Below are positions 1 through 12,395 of a stretch of DNA of 64,000 nt, piece by piece (positions within the stretch are counted from its first letter, which is position 1; each line of letters opens with the position of its first letter). The notes under the pieces were generated by a model. The model was not told the origin of the DNA. It saw only the letters and a program-made list of their open reading frames with translations, and did not search any database. This DNA is from Atrichornis clamosus (lineage: Eukaryota; Chordata; Aves; Passeriformes; Menuridae): the NCBI GenBank assembly GCA_013400975.1, contig WBMZ01011408.1, forward strand, positions 1 to 64,000. Reading direction: 5' to 3'. Both the position numbers and the translations under genes were made by a program.

Positions 1-122
1 CCAGACCTTTCACCAGCTCCATTTGCCTTCTCTGGACATGCTCTAGATGTCCTTCTTGTCCAGGAGCACAAAACTGAACACAGGATTCGATATAGGGCCT
101 CACCAGTGCTGACAGAAGAGCA
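1..122 (-). mobile_element. CR1 LINE fragment (antisense, cut by window edge)
   Basis: This is the reverse complement of the part of CR1 ORF2 just downstream of the reverse transcriptase core. Phrases such as 'aaaactgaacacaggattcg' and 'ggcctcaccagtgctgaca' are hallmark antisense CR1 sequence in bird genomes. Only about 120 bp lies in the window and the remainder should continue to the left. Homology stops near position 122, where the sequence becomes AT-rich, so the element is 5'-truncated, as most CR1 copies are. It is decayed and has no coding capacity. Confidence 0.9.
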
Positions 123-180
123 GTAAACTAATAATCTTAAGCCATGAATGAAAAATTATGGAGAGCCCAAGACTGCACAG

Positions 181-243
181 TAAAGTCTGAGTAGATCATC
201 TATATTAAAAAGAAAAACTAAAGTCTGGGTAGATCAGCTATAT
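181..243. repeat. 25-bp direct duplication
   Basis: Two copies of a 25-bp unit beginning 'taaagtctg' lie at 181-205 and 219-243, differing at two positions and separated by 13 bp of A-rich sequence. It looks like a small local duplication inside the presumed old repeat. Confidence 0.8.
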
Positions 244-574
244 CAGCTATAGAATGGTCCCTGGTTTTGCCTTGGTCTGTTTGGCAGGTTTAGGGAAGGT
301 TGTTAGATTCACTCTGGGCAGTGCATGGAAGAAACAACAAAATTCTTAGGAGGTTCAGTAATAAACTTTTACTTGCAAACTTTAGAACATTAAGGTAGAA
401 TAGGGTACTTTTGGCAAATTTTAAAACAACATCCAGAAAAAATAAGGCATTTCACAAACTTTAACTTAGCAAACTTAAACTTAGCCAATTTTAACTTATC
501 CAGACACAACATGGCACTTACCAAAGCATTGACTGGAATTATTCAGTCTGGTTTGCAGTATATTTTGAGAAGCT

Positions 575-604
575 AGGAGAAGAGAGAAAGAAAGAGAAAG
601 AAAA
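575..604. repeat. 30-bp purine tract with mirror symmetry
   Basis: Thirty uninterrupted purines run from 575 to 604, with the core 'gagaaagaaagag' reading the same in both directions on one strand. Mirror purine tracts can form triplex (H-DNA) structures. No function can be shown here. Confidence 0.75.
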
Positions 605-1991
605 TGGATAAGAGTAGAAAGATATTACCATCTGTGGATTCAGCGACAAGTCTTGATTGTTGGAATTTCGATGTCCGTTGGTTGAAGTGATGGTCACAGT
701 CTTAATCCATCAAAGGTTGGGGAAGCCCATGAAACACAAAGTTCAATGGACTAATATATGCTTAGGCTAGGTGGAAACACCCAGGTGCCTCCCCCGGGGG
801 TGATTTTTACTCCATCTGATGCAACACACTGTGGATCTGTTGTGATGCTGTGGACCATGTGCAGTCCTTTGGTGGAAGGCCCCAGAAATGAGTCTGGGGG
901 TGCTTCAGAGGTTTTTGGTTCATGACACCTTCTAGGACATGAAAGCTGCCTTTCAGGTCGGCATAGTTGAGCCAGTTACCCCCCTTCAGAAGGGATGAAC
1001 ACCTTCAGGCCTACTTGTTAATGTCCTGGTACTTCCCTGGAGGGAGTTTTCACATCTGAGCCACTTGTGTAAGGGAGGACATAGTAGGATAAAACAGCAC
1101 TATCCCACCTTATAGGATCTGCTTCTTACTGGCCTCTTCCTTTACCTGGCTCAAAACCCAGCTTTCTGCTAAACAAAGATTGATTTGTTGTCATTGTCCT
1201 CTGGTGGTCACCCTCTCTGCACGTGGCCTGTTACCTTGCGCATCGTCAGCAAAGCACCTGCTGCTTTTGCAAATGGCCAATTGTTTGAGCCATTAACCAT
1301 TAACATTTCAGTCTCTCACCGTCCCCAAGATAGGAAGATCTTCAGTACAGTAACAGTTTCAAGACTTCCATGTATATATACACTTTTATTTCCACCTATA
1401 TCTTAGTAGTTTTGCATACTCAGCTACACATTTCATTTTCTTCACAATAGTTAAATTTATCACTATTTTTGAAATTCATTCTTCCAAATTGATGTATTTA
1501 CAGCTGCATCATAAGATGGAACCAGGAACACCAATATCCTTGTCAATGATGGTATCTGCTTTAAATACTGGCCCTTGTGGTGATAGCTGCTACCACTACT
1601 GCTGGTTGTATTAAAAAACTCTTGCCTTTAATATTTTTGTCTACTTATTTATCTTATTCGTCTGCTTATTTACTAAACCTGTGGGACAATATATGCTGTC
1701 TAGGAAAATTATTATGAACATCCTACAATTAATATAAGCAGTTGATGTTACTTAAGAAAACCTAGTTTTATTATAGTAGAAAAGTTTAAATTACAGCTTT
1801 CCTCCCTTAAAATTCAAAGTGACAAAAAATAATCTCTACAAGCAGGCAGAGTCAGTCATTAAATGTGACACACTTCAGACAACTTGGGGTAACTGATTCC
1901 AAACCCAAAGAACCCTCGGTTGAGGATGCATTTCTGGTACTTCCTAGCTGTTCATATCAGCTGGACGATAACCAGAGTCATCTGCTGAATT

Positions 1992-2012
1992 GGGCTAGAA
2001 AGGGAGGGAGGG
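1992..2012 (+). other. Canonical G-quadruplex motif
   Basis: Four runs of three G lie at 1992-1994, 2002-2004, 2006-2008 and 2010-2012, with loops of 7, 1 and 1 bases. This fits the G3+N1-7 rule on the plus strand. The two single-base loops would favour a stable parallel fold. No nearby gene suggests a role. Confidence 0.7.
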
Positions 2013-3025
2013 AGTTTCATCAAGCCCACCTCTTTACCAGGGCTCCTGGCAAATGTACACATGTGCTGCATGGTGCTGAGAGTCTCTTCATTCATAGAAG
2101 GGAAACTTCCAGTCCTAACTACATTGGCAGGCATGCCGTACCATTTAATCACAACTGAAAGAACATCATATGGGTTTATTTCTATGGGTTTATTTTTAAG
2201 AGATGTTAGGGCTGTAACTATCAAGTTAGGCTAATTAGGGTCATTGAGGAAGAGACAGATTTCAACGCTTCTTAGACAGTTCAAATAAATTTAATTTGTT
2301 CCATTTCCAGGAAGCCAGTTTGTACATGGAGACCCACAGTTCTGGCTATCAATTCTGTGAGGGAACTTATACTGTAATCCAAATATATATATCCATATAT
2401 ATAGATGTTTTGCTAAGTATTTTTGATATTGAAAAAGGGGTCAAAGCCCTATACCTGTCATATGGAAGATAGCAATGTTATGTATGTTCACAGTTTTGTT
2501 GCTGCAGGGAAGACGACACTGAGGCACAGTGTTCTCAGGTAGCTAATTTAATGACCAAGCATCTAGTCCCCTGATTTTATTCAGCTTTTCAACTTTTTGT
2601 CTGGGAACATTCAGCATATTAAAGATGAAGTCAATTCTGTTTAAGTTGTTCTGGTAATCTTGTGAGGCCAAAAAAAGGATAAATTTCTGGTTGTTTGTTT
2701 GCTGAGTACATATGCAGTATTTTGTACTAAAGATATGACTTTCTGCATGAATATATTTCTTCACTGTAGTATTTGGGATCAAAAAGGAGACTATAACTGA
2801 GATAATGACAAATCATTTGGCAGAGTGGGATGTTTTTTCCATCAGAAGTGGTAGAAAGCTTCACCTAGATACTGTGATGTAAGAATTGAGCACCTGGGGA
2901 GGAGTCATAGAATTATATCTGAACTATTTGAATAGGCAGAGAAGCCATATTATGACTCATGCTTAGTCTGAGAGCTGGCATTTGCCTAGCTTAATTTGCC
3001 AGTTATGGAGGAATTTTTTTTTGGA

Positions 3026-3058
3026 GGGTGGGGGTATGGAAGGGGAAGTGGGAAGGGG
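3026..3058 (+). other. Canonical G-quadruplex motif
   Basis: Five G runs (3026-3028, 3030-3034, 3042-3045, 3050-3052, 3055-3058) are separated by loops of 1, 7, 4 and 2 bases, so there are two overlapping ways to satisfy the G3+N1-7 rule. The motif sits in a purine-rich, G-skewed segment extending to about 3117 and is followed by a T10 run. Confidence 0.75.
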
Positions 3059-5761
3059 TGAGTGTGTCTGTGTTCATTTGGGGGATTTTTTGTGGTTTGT
3101 GGTTCTAAGGTTTGGGGTTTTTTTTTTAGTAGAACCCCTGCCTGTATCCTTTCTATGATGACTGTAGATTTTTTGTAAACTAAGGAGTAACGTTTTCTAG
3201 GATTTCTTGATTCTTTTATTTGTAGCACATCCCTGTGTTGCTATGCATTTGCTCTCTAGCTACACTAGCTAGAGGAATGATGTTCATTCGCAGTTGCCAA
3301 AGCTTTTATATATGCCACATGTGCAATGGTGATACCAATGTGACAAACTGCAGATTCATCTGATAAATTGTATTTACATCCACCTTTGACCACCTCACCT
3401 GCTTTCTGCCACTAATCTATCTCCACTGGGGCTTATTCCACGTTCTAAACCTTGGAGCAGCTTCACACATCTGCTAATTTAAAAAAATAATAAGAAGAAA
3501 CAAAATAAAACAAAAAAAGAAATCAACCTGCCAAAGAAAAATTTCCTGCCTTTCTTCTAGCCAATGAAATACTCTCAGCCTTCAAAAAATACAATAGTCT
3601 ATGTTAAAAAATCCCTGGACAACAGTCAGCTGTACACCCCTGGCAAAATTTAGTACTCTACAAACCTTTATATTTTGGACACTTTTGGCTTCAGTGAGAT
3701 ATACTGGCTGGGGCTGTCCTAAGATATTCAGCTTTAAACCTAGATGGTTTTATTTTAAAAATTCTGTTGGAAGACAGTTCACATGTGCAAATTCAGCCTG
3801 TGAGCCCACTGGTAGTAGGAATAGTGTTGGGCCGCTAAAACTTGAGAAAAGCCTTCCGTAGCATTGCATATGCCTATGGCTGGATGGTCTGTCCTGTGGT
3901 TGCTTTATGTTGAAATTATATTAGTCTCCATTATTAATTTTGCCTAAAGGGTTTATGACTATTCAGTGTTTGGAAGATTAAAATTTAATTTTAGCAGGAC
4001 ACTGTATTGGCTGTGTTTGTATTTAAGCTCTGATGACTCCACATAGTTAATTAAAGACCTGTGTTTAAATTTGGCGTTAGACATTTCTTTCAAAAGTAGC
4101 CATCTGAAACAAGATGTGAGTTGGCTTTTGAACAACTTTCTCTGCCTAAGTCACAGGTAATTTAGTCTCTGTTAATGGCAGATTGTGGTCTTAAGGGGAA
4201 CATGAAACAAGTGGCTTCACAAAGCAGTTAGATATTTGCAGCTGCATTTGAAAACAGATTTTATGAACTGCTTGGTTAATGCTACTGAGAAGAACAGCTA
4301 AACACAGGACTTCTAATATGAAAAAATTAGAGCACCAGTAAATATGTGGAATGGGTTGGGATAGCTGCCCGACATCTGTGGTATGAAGAGCTGGCCAGAA
4401 AATATGCTGCAACAGGCTGTGCTTTACAGTCCACAGTATTCTTGGCTCCATTATATTATTCAACAATAAAAATTAACGTGCAATATAACATTTGATAGTC
4501 ACTATTATTGTGAAAATATGATCACATGTGGAAGTATTTAATAACCATTTGCAAGCATATCTTTGCTTTTAAAAATGTACTTACGCACTGGTTTAAAGTA
4601 TTTCTTATTGTCTAACAGGGAATGTATTTCTAGATAATGTCTCAAAACTGTTGACACCACCTCTTCAAAGAGACACTTGAAGAGGTAACCATTTTTGTGA
4701 TGCACTCAAAATGTCCAAAATATCTTGGTGTGCTGTATAAAGCTGTTAAACAGCCCCCTTGCCAACTGAGTATGTTCTTTTAAAAATTGTTGGAGATACT
4801 GGGACATAGAGAAGTAAAGAAAAATTAACCACTTTTATTAATGGTGGAAATACTCAACATGTATTTGTCAAATAGTCACTAGAGGGAAAACAGACTTTTT
4901 CCACAATAAAGTGTTGTTATTGTGAAAAAATGCCAGACAATAAAATTAGAAGCTTATATTTTCTAATTGATTTGTAAGAATATAGTGAGAAACTGTAGAA
5001 ATTGCTCATCATTGCTGCTAAATACATCTAAAATTCATAACAGAGACTACTGATAAATACCAGCAGTGTTTTTGAAAGGGGTATTTAAATTATGCTTTTA
5101 GAGTTAGTTTCCATAGATGAAAATATAAACACTGTTGTGGCAAGAACAGAACTCGTCAGTAAGAATTTTGTAAATACAATTTTTTTCATTCTGTTTGTGA
5201 TGTTGTTGTAAAAAGCCTTTATTTAAAACTTGTTTTAATGTAATGAATTGTGCTTAAGATGGATAGCCTTGAACAGGTGAATGTGGCAAATGGTGTGATT
5301 AATAAATCATTTAATTTCTCTTCCCTTAAAAAGAAGAGGAGGGGAATATGGAGGTAGGGGTTGGAGAAAATGGAGAAAAAAAATAACATGAACTAATAAT
5401 AATATGAACTAATATGCAGAGGAAGCACAAAATGAGGACATTTTTTTGTTTTCCTTTCCTTTCACTTCTGTTGATATAAGGTCCTGTGGGATTTAAATAT
5501 ATTTTAAATCTATTTTTGTCAAGTATCAAGTTTTCCTAATGGTAACATGAGGGAGTAATTGGCATATGTAAGGTATCTTATATTTCATTTTGTGAGTATG
5601 AAAACATGTATTTATCTTTTCAGTATTTGTCAATGTGTTCTGTGTTTCTCTGAAACGGTTCTCTAATCCTTGCTCTGTTTTTTCATTAAGTAAAAAAACA
5701 TCTGGAAAGGCAGCAAGGAAAAGGTATTGTGAATAATTTTAAATTGTTACATACAGATGTT

Positions 5762-5829
5762 AGCATATATATAAAATATATATGTATGCATATATGTGTA
5801 TATATACATGTATATGCACATATATGCTA
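5762..5829. repeat. TA/TG-rich microsatellite
   Basis: Alternating pyrimidine-purine sequence of 'atatat', 'atgtat' and 'gcatat' steps covers about 68 bp. It is an impure dinucleotide microsatellite, likely to be length-polymorphic and prone to cruciform or unpaired states. The short frame reading through it is an artefact of the repeat. Confidence 0.8.
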
Positions 5830-8800
5830 TCATCCCAAAGTTGAACATTATAAATATAACACACTGCATCATCTAAAGAAGTGGCACTTTATAGCAGTGC
5901 AGGAAAGGAATTTTGAAGTGTTTTGTTTCCCTATTTAGTGTAGCTTTTGGAAACAGAACAGACACTTCTGAAGCAACTTCCCAATGTCTAGAGATCTGTT
6001 GCTGGGATGTATTTTTTTCCTTTAGACTTAATGTATTTCTGCTGTTCCTGGAAATCAGGGGAAACACTTAGCTGTTTACTTAATCATGCTTTTAACCAGC
6101 AGAAGCAAGGAAATTTCACATTCTGCACTCTGCTGTCAGCTTTAAAAACACAATTATAGGGTATCAAATTCACATATCTGTGTTTCCATGGCAAATGAGG
6201 GTTACCATTAGTGTAATATTAAAAGAAAAACAATGCAATCAAAACTATTTTGAAAAGAAGCTACTTTCAGTATTAACTTTGCTGCAAATAGATTTCTTAA
6301 TTGCTGCTTCTTTAATCATTACATGTTGAAGCAATCTCAGTTATTTGATAGAAGAACCCCTAAAATCTTCTGAGCTATCTTCTCCCAGCTAATTCAGTGG
6401 AAGTCATCTATAGGTTATTGACCAGCTCATTCATCTTGTTTCACCAGAATGTATTTGAGTTTGTTACTCAGTGCATCATCATCATAAGCATTGCATGTCT
6501 GGGACGTGCACGTGTTTACCACTGTGTGATCTGTCTATTTTGGATCATTTGCTTCTCAGCAATCTTCCCAACAGGGTTTCCCTTGGCTCGCTGTGAATGG
6601 ATTGGCACAGCTGTAGTTTAACCTGTGTTATAAGTGTGCACACTTTTAGCAATCTTCCTAGCTAGATTAAAAAAACTACAGCTTTGTTCAGCTGCACCTT
6701 GATGTTAAATGATGCTAAAAAATTTAGAACATGGGGAACTGTATTCTGTTGTGGAGTTACTTGTAGACTTTTGGTGTATTTCTATTATGTTTCTCTTTCT
6801 TATGTTAGAAATGGCTTTCTTAGCCAAGAGTTACAGTTCCCCCCAACTCCTCAGCCTGGACCCACCCAAAAAAATGGAAAAAAGTAGAGCCAAAGTGCAA
6901 CAGGGCTAGCAACAAATAGGAAAAAAGGGGATTAGAATGGAAGGGGAAGATAAAACCTGATTTCTTTGAATTGCATATTCATTTTGACTACAAATTGGTC
7001 CAGCCTCCATTAAAAGGATTGCTAATACTATTAGAATTACATTTACTAAAACTGAATTCAGTTGGCAGTTGCTAAATTGCACTTCTTTTCAAGTTCTTTT
7101 ATTGTCTTTTGGAATGGAAAATTGTGAATTTTTTTTGGATAAATGTTGATTTAAACTGTTGGAACACACTCAATTTTAGAATAGTATTGCCAACAAATGT
7201 TGAACCCTTCATTTAAATTATTATAATTTCTTGCAAAAATAATATACTTTTTGCTGTTTGTATTCTGAGTTGTTGATATCTTTCTCAAGCAGCAAATGCT
7301 GGAGTATCTAACTTTTCTTCTGCTTTGATCTCAAAGTTTAAATGCCATAGTGCTAGGATTAGAAATACTATGCAAGAGTCTTTACACAAATCCCATGTTT
7401 CATTACATGGAAACACAATATTCTGACTGTAGATTTTGGAAAAGCTTGGGTTTGCATATATAAATTCAGGGCCATAACTGCAGAGTCCTCCTTTATTAAG
7501 TCTGTTAATAAATATTTATGTATTTTAGTTTCATTCCACAGTACAATGATTACTTTGCCTTGAATTTCAATAGGTGTTCAGGTTAAAAAAAAAATAAGCG
7601 AAATGATTTCTTTTATATAACATCTTGTGGTTTTGGAAGAAGAGAATGGGGATGTTTTGACAATAAAATGTGTGGCATTTCCTGTTGGTTGAAATTTTGG
7701 TTTGCTTACTAAGTTAATATTTAATGTTATCATTGGCAAGGCAAACTTCTGTAGGAAAATATCTGCGAATTTTACTAGTGAGATGGGAGTATAGGCCATA
7801 AAAATTCTCAGTTTCCCTTTTAAAAACTTAATCCATTTGTCCAACAGGAATGAATACAGAAGGACTAGAGGTTTTGAACTTCCCTCACATCTGGGTATAG
7901 CAGTGTATTTTGACTCCAAGCACAATAAAACAATCGTACTTGCTGGTGGTATATGACATAATGACCCAAATATGTTTTTAAAAAATCATTTATTGCTGTA
8001 CATAAACAGCTAAGTTAGCACAAGGGATGATAAAATAACATTGGTAATTCTTCCTTTAGCTGGGAACCATTGGTGGCCCATTAGGATTCCAGATGTAGCC
8101 ATGTGTGCTTTTCCATTTGTTTTCTAATGTCTAGTGCTTGGGCCCTTGGTACCTTGGCTGTGGTTGTCAAGCGTGTTGGCTTTTCAGCTTGAGGTCTTCC
8201 TGGAGAAACACACTGGCCTACCTAATAGCTATAAAGCAGCTTATTGTCTTGGGCCTAGTTTGTTGGGACTAGCTGGAGAGAGGGCAGCTTCCTGTCAAAG
8301 GTCAAACACCAGCTTGACCGAGTTTTCTATGGTAAACACTTGTAACTGGACCTCAAAATCTAGATGTTCAAATGTAAAGAGCAAGACGCTTTAAAACATT
8401 TAGAAGACAGCAACCTGTGACAATTCATATCTAAGAGTACATTGGATTACACTCAGATGTTTTAGTATTATTATGTGGAAAATATTTTCTAAAATCTTTT
8501 GTAGGCAATTACTTAAAGTACTAAAATGGAATAATGAAAGAGGAAAAAAAATTACTGGAGAAAGGAACAATGATAAGTTCTCTTTGCCTGAAAGGTAAAA
8601 TAAAACATTCATTTTAAATTTTTAATAAGTTGGGATTTACAGCTGTCTTCAGCTATAGATAGTGTCGTGATGTTGATTTAAGATAAAACAACTAGCACAT
8701 CAAGCTTACATTAGGCAAAGGCATAGTAAGAGCAGAGCTGCTGTTAAAGTCAGTGTGTTGGTACTTGTTTATATATATCCAGACTGTCAAAATTGTTGAC

Positions 8801-11695
8801 TTGCTTAGTCCAGCTGAGTTTCCTGGGACTATTTATGTAACGCTCATCTAGAAGTAATTGTCAGTCCGCCCCTACCTGATTTCAGAGAGAATTATTTGAA
8901 AAACCACTAGTCAGTGTAATTACAGCCATCACATACAGTGATGTGAATGACCCTATTGAAATAGAAGTTCAGTGGTGATGTAGAAAGTTATATTCTGAAA
9001 AATGTTGGTTTAAAAATGTTTTAAAGTTCCTTATTATACATGTGGCTTTGAATAGAACTGAGTCCAAAACACGGCCGTATGAACATTCCTGAACTGTTTG
9101 TGAATATATATGTGTGCATATCCTTGTTTTCATATGTGTATGTATTTTATATAGTCATCTCCCAGTATCAAACAAATTGATCTGAAATTTTTTTTTGAGG
9201 TCGAACAACATCATGGAACTCTAAGGTACTTTGTATCATCTGTACTAACTATCCTTGCCTGGCATTAAGAATATTTTTATTTTCTGAGCTTTAAATCCAA
9301 GAATTTTAAATGCTCATGGGGGAGTTTCTGAAATGTGAACAGTTTTCTATATAAAGCTAGTCTTAAGGTTTCCATTGCAATTAAATAAAACAGTCTGCAT
9401 CCATAATAAAGGTAGGTGTCTAGCCCCACTAGTAAGTAGAGGAATACAAAACCAGGATTCATTATTCAAGATGCAAAGTACAAAATCATTACCAGAGATC
9501 AGCTGGATCCGTGTGTCTGAGGAAATTCTAGTGGCAGCCAGTTTATTTCGTGCTTATGTTATTTTTAAAGCCAAATAGTGGAATTTTTTTGGTACTGGTG
9601 AGAAGCTGGTAAGAGTAGTCCAGCTGAAGTCACGAGAACTAGTTGTGTGCCTAATGTCTTTTGGAGATCAGTTTGAGAGGGTTCAGACCCAAATTAGCTA
9701 CAGCCTATTCTCTAACCATGAGGCTGTGGGCTAGATGGGATGAGAACCCACCTGTCCTGTGGTAAAGCATCTTGTGCAGCAAAGACTGCAGAATTCCTGA
9801 GGTGACAGCAAAAAGGTGTTTGCTGGTGAATTGTTAGGACCATCATATGCAAAAGGAACAGAAATTTTTTGGTGGTTTTTTCCTCTCTTGCTACCAAAGT
9901 TATTCTCAGAACAGAAAATAGCCTTGTTGACCTTTCAAAAAATACATGATTGAGTACTTAAAAAAGAAAATTAAACTGAAAGTGGATGACTGGAAGGGAC
10001 ATGGGTAGAGGGAAAAGAGGTTGTAGAGAAAGAGCAATGAAGTGGAAAGCCCAAGCAGATGAGACCAGCCTCATCTGGTGGCACAGCCATGTTAGTAATC
10101 AAGAGCAGTACCCAAGTGTTAAGTTCTTTTGAGCAGAACTGGCTGAAGTTCCTGCTTTTATAGCTCAAGAGTACACTTATTTTCTTCCCTGAGCTCTATA
10201 TATTTTCTTTATATATCAGGTTGTTTACTTCTGTACCCATTTAACATGTTTACATTCCTAGTACTATGTCAAGAGGCTTGGCTTTCAAATGACAAGACTA
10301 TCAGACGTTTATGAAGTCACTTAGTTGAGTAGAGAATTCAAAGTATAGTGAGAAGTACCTACTTTAAAGTATAATCATAATAAGGTTTGTTGGCATGTCT
10401 GACTCTTACTGGTACCATTGGATTCCTGTAGTAGAGTGTATAGTGTGCTTTTGTACAGTGTATGTTTTTCCTTTTCTCTGCTTGGAGAATACTAAGCATA
10501 AAATTTTAATCAATATGGAAATCTTCCTAAAGAAATTCTTCTGTCTTATGTAATACTGTGAGCTGTAGTGCAGTCCAGTTCACTTGTCTAGTTCATTCCA
10601 CAGCTGAATCACTGTAATAGTTCCTCTCTTTGGTCATTTCTGCTCTAGCATTATGTTGCTACACACCTTAATAACGGAACAATTTCTTTAGCACATGAAA
10701 GACTGAAAATTGGCTGAATCCCAGCCTTTCGGCTTTGTAGATTAGAAGTCGTGTACCTATCAGTAGAATGTTATTTGAGAAGCTGTTGGGACTGCTAGGT
10801 CAGCAGATGTCTTTGTGGATAATTCAAAGCAAGTCCTTGTCAAGGTAAGCTACTGACATCTGCCTGGTTAATGGCTTCTGCTCTCTCTATTCATGCATTG
10901 TAACATCCAGTGACCAGTCTACAATACAAGTGTCATATTTTGAACTGCTTCTTGTAGGACACAAAGACATTAAATCATTTAGGAAATCCAAGGTTAAGGA
11001 AAGTGTTTGTTTTCTTTTTTTGGCATTTGCACTCTGTGGCCATCAAAAATAAACACAATAAGTCAGCAGTACTTTAAGGATTCATATCACCCTCGACCTT
11101 TTCTGGGCTTAGTTGGAGTCAGCTGCCGTACAGCTGGGACTTGTAAGGACACTTGCATACTGTCACTGCCAATAGCCACATACTGAGATACTGACAGCAG
11201 TGTTAAGGTTTTTAGTAAATTAGCCCAAGATTTACACCTCTTTTTGAATTGTCTTCTGTAGGTATCAGAGAAATTCAGAACAGGTCTTCCTAACTCTGGC
11301 TGGTGAGGAGTTTTAAAGAGCTCACCTCTACTCTGGATCCTATTACAAAAATAAGTTTTGGCAATATTATAGTGCTGGACACTGTTCCACATGTGTTGTG
11401 AAGAGGGAGAAGCTCTACAGTATGGGTGACAAAATGGCAGAGGAATCAAATATTTGATTCTGTTCATTGTTATAGATTGTCCTCTATTTTTATTATGGCT
11501 GTCTTTAGTGTAGTACAAGAAAGAAGATGGTTTGCAGTGCATACAAAATATTAACTAGTAGAAGTCATATATTGCTGGATCTTGTAGTCACTGCTTAAGA
11601 ATTTGTCATTTGAAATTTCAAAGTACATATTGTGAGACTAATTGCATTCTAACTGCAGGGGCATTTTGGTGGTGGATGAGCTCATCCTTAAGTTT

Positions 11696-11751
11696 GTTAG
11701 TATGTGAAAGCGTAATTTGTTAGTAAGTGTTAGTATGTGAAAGCATAATTT
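11696..11751. repeat. 23-bp direct duplication
   Basis: The 23-bp unit 'gttagtatgtgaaagc...' occurs at 11696-11718 and 11729-11751 with one mismatch, period 33 bp. A partial third copy ('gttagtaagt') lies between them. It is a local slippage-type duplication. Confidence 0.85.
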
Positions 11752-12365
11752 AATTAAGAGGAAAGCATCACTGATCTTGAAATGAAAAACACCATGCAAA
11801 CAGCACAAAACAAAATGTCAATGGAATGTTGTCAGGGATTAGAATAACTGTTCCTGTATCTCTGACTTATTTTCTGTTTTCAGCATTTGAGTACTTTAGA
11901 GACAGAGGAAACAGAAGCATTTTATGGAACTAATTAATGACTCCTACATGAAATAGGGAAATAGGAACTAGCTTTCTCAAGAAAAAATATGTAATTCATA
12001 TTTTAAAGAACTTTTTCATGGAAAATCAATGGTCAATATGTTAAATTAAATCAACTTTATTGAATTTAAATGCCAGTGTCACTTGTATTGAGACTAAACC
12101 TAACTAGGTCTGCTTAATGACAAGGTGACCTATTTTGATCCTCTTTCTTCTGTATCCTCATTTTAATTGAAATATTTGTTATACATTTCTATGAACTGAA
12201 GTGCCAGAGGGAAACAGCCCATTAATACATAATTGATAATTGTCTTTAGTTATGACAGCACTTAGTGTCATTCAAGGATCCAGAGTCTGTTTATGCATAA
12301 GATGATACATAAAATGGTAGGTGAGATGAAAGTTGGCATCAGATGCTGGTGCTGAAGAATGACTT

Positions 12366-12395
12366 GTAGGTGCCCAAAGACTTCTTTGGGCCTAC
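12366..12395. repeat. Short hairpin-forming inverted repeat
   Basis: Arms 'gtagg(tg)cccaaag' (12366-12379) and 'ctttgggcctac' (12384-12395) form a 12-bp stem with a two-base bulge and a four-base loop. It is too short for a microRNA precursor, and no transcription signal is visible. Confidence 0.7.

Larger units (their letters stand above)
123..1350. other. Unidentified, probably repeat-derived block
   Basis: No gene is visible. The block differs from its surroundings: 640-1340 is richer in G and C, and it holds a direct duplication (181-243), a 30-bp purine tract (575-604), a run of near-repeats of 'aacttag' between 380 and 500, and a C5G5 palindrome at 791-800. The mixture of an AT-rich portion, a purine tract and a GC-richer portion recalls LTR-retrotransposon remnants. 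I cannot name a family, and no terminal repeats or target duplication could be delimited. The 73-codon frame at 1185-1406 matches nothing I know and is probably chance. Confidence 0.3.
1351..5761. other. Non-coding stretch
   Basis: This is AT-rich sequence with no recognisable gene or dated repeat. It contains two G-quadruplex motifs listed separately and several short A or T runs (for example T10 at 3118-3127). The open frames in it, up to 97 codons at 1865-2158, show no family resemblance and overlap frames on the opposite strand. Confidence 0.6.

Noticed and set aside
5729..5938. Frame reading through TA/TG repeat (Ile/Tyr/His/Cys-rich)
   Set aside because: It is a translation of a microsatellite.
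8290..8320. Nuclear-receptor-like half site (aaaggtca)
   Set aside because: A six- to eight-base match occurs by chance many times in 64 kb; no second half site in a proper arrangement.
11087..11542. 151-codon minus-strand open frame
   Set aside because: No recognisable domain, no splice or promoter context, and the length is near what chance gives in 64 kb of AT-rich sequence.
12366..12395. Hairpin considered as microRNA precursor
   Set aside because: The 12-bp stem with four-base loop is far shorter than a precursor microRNA stem.
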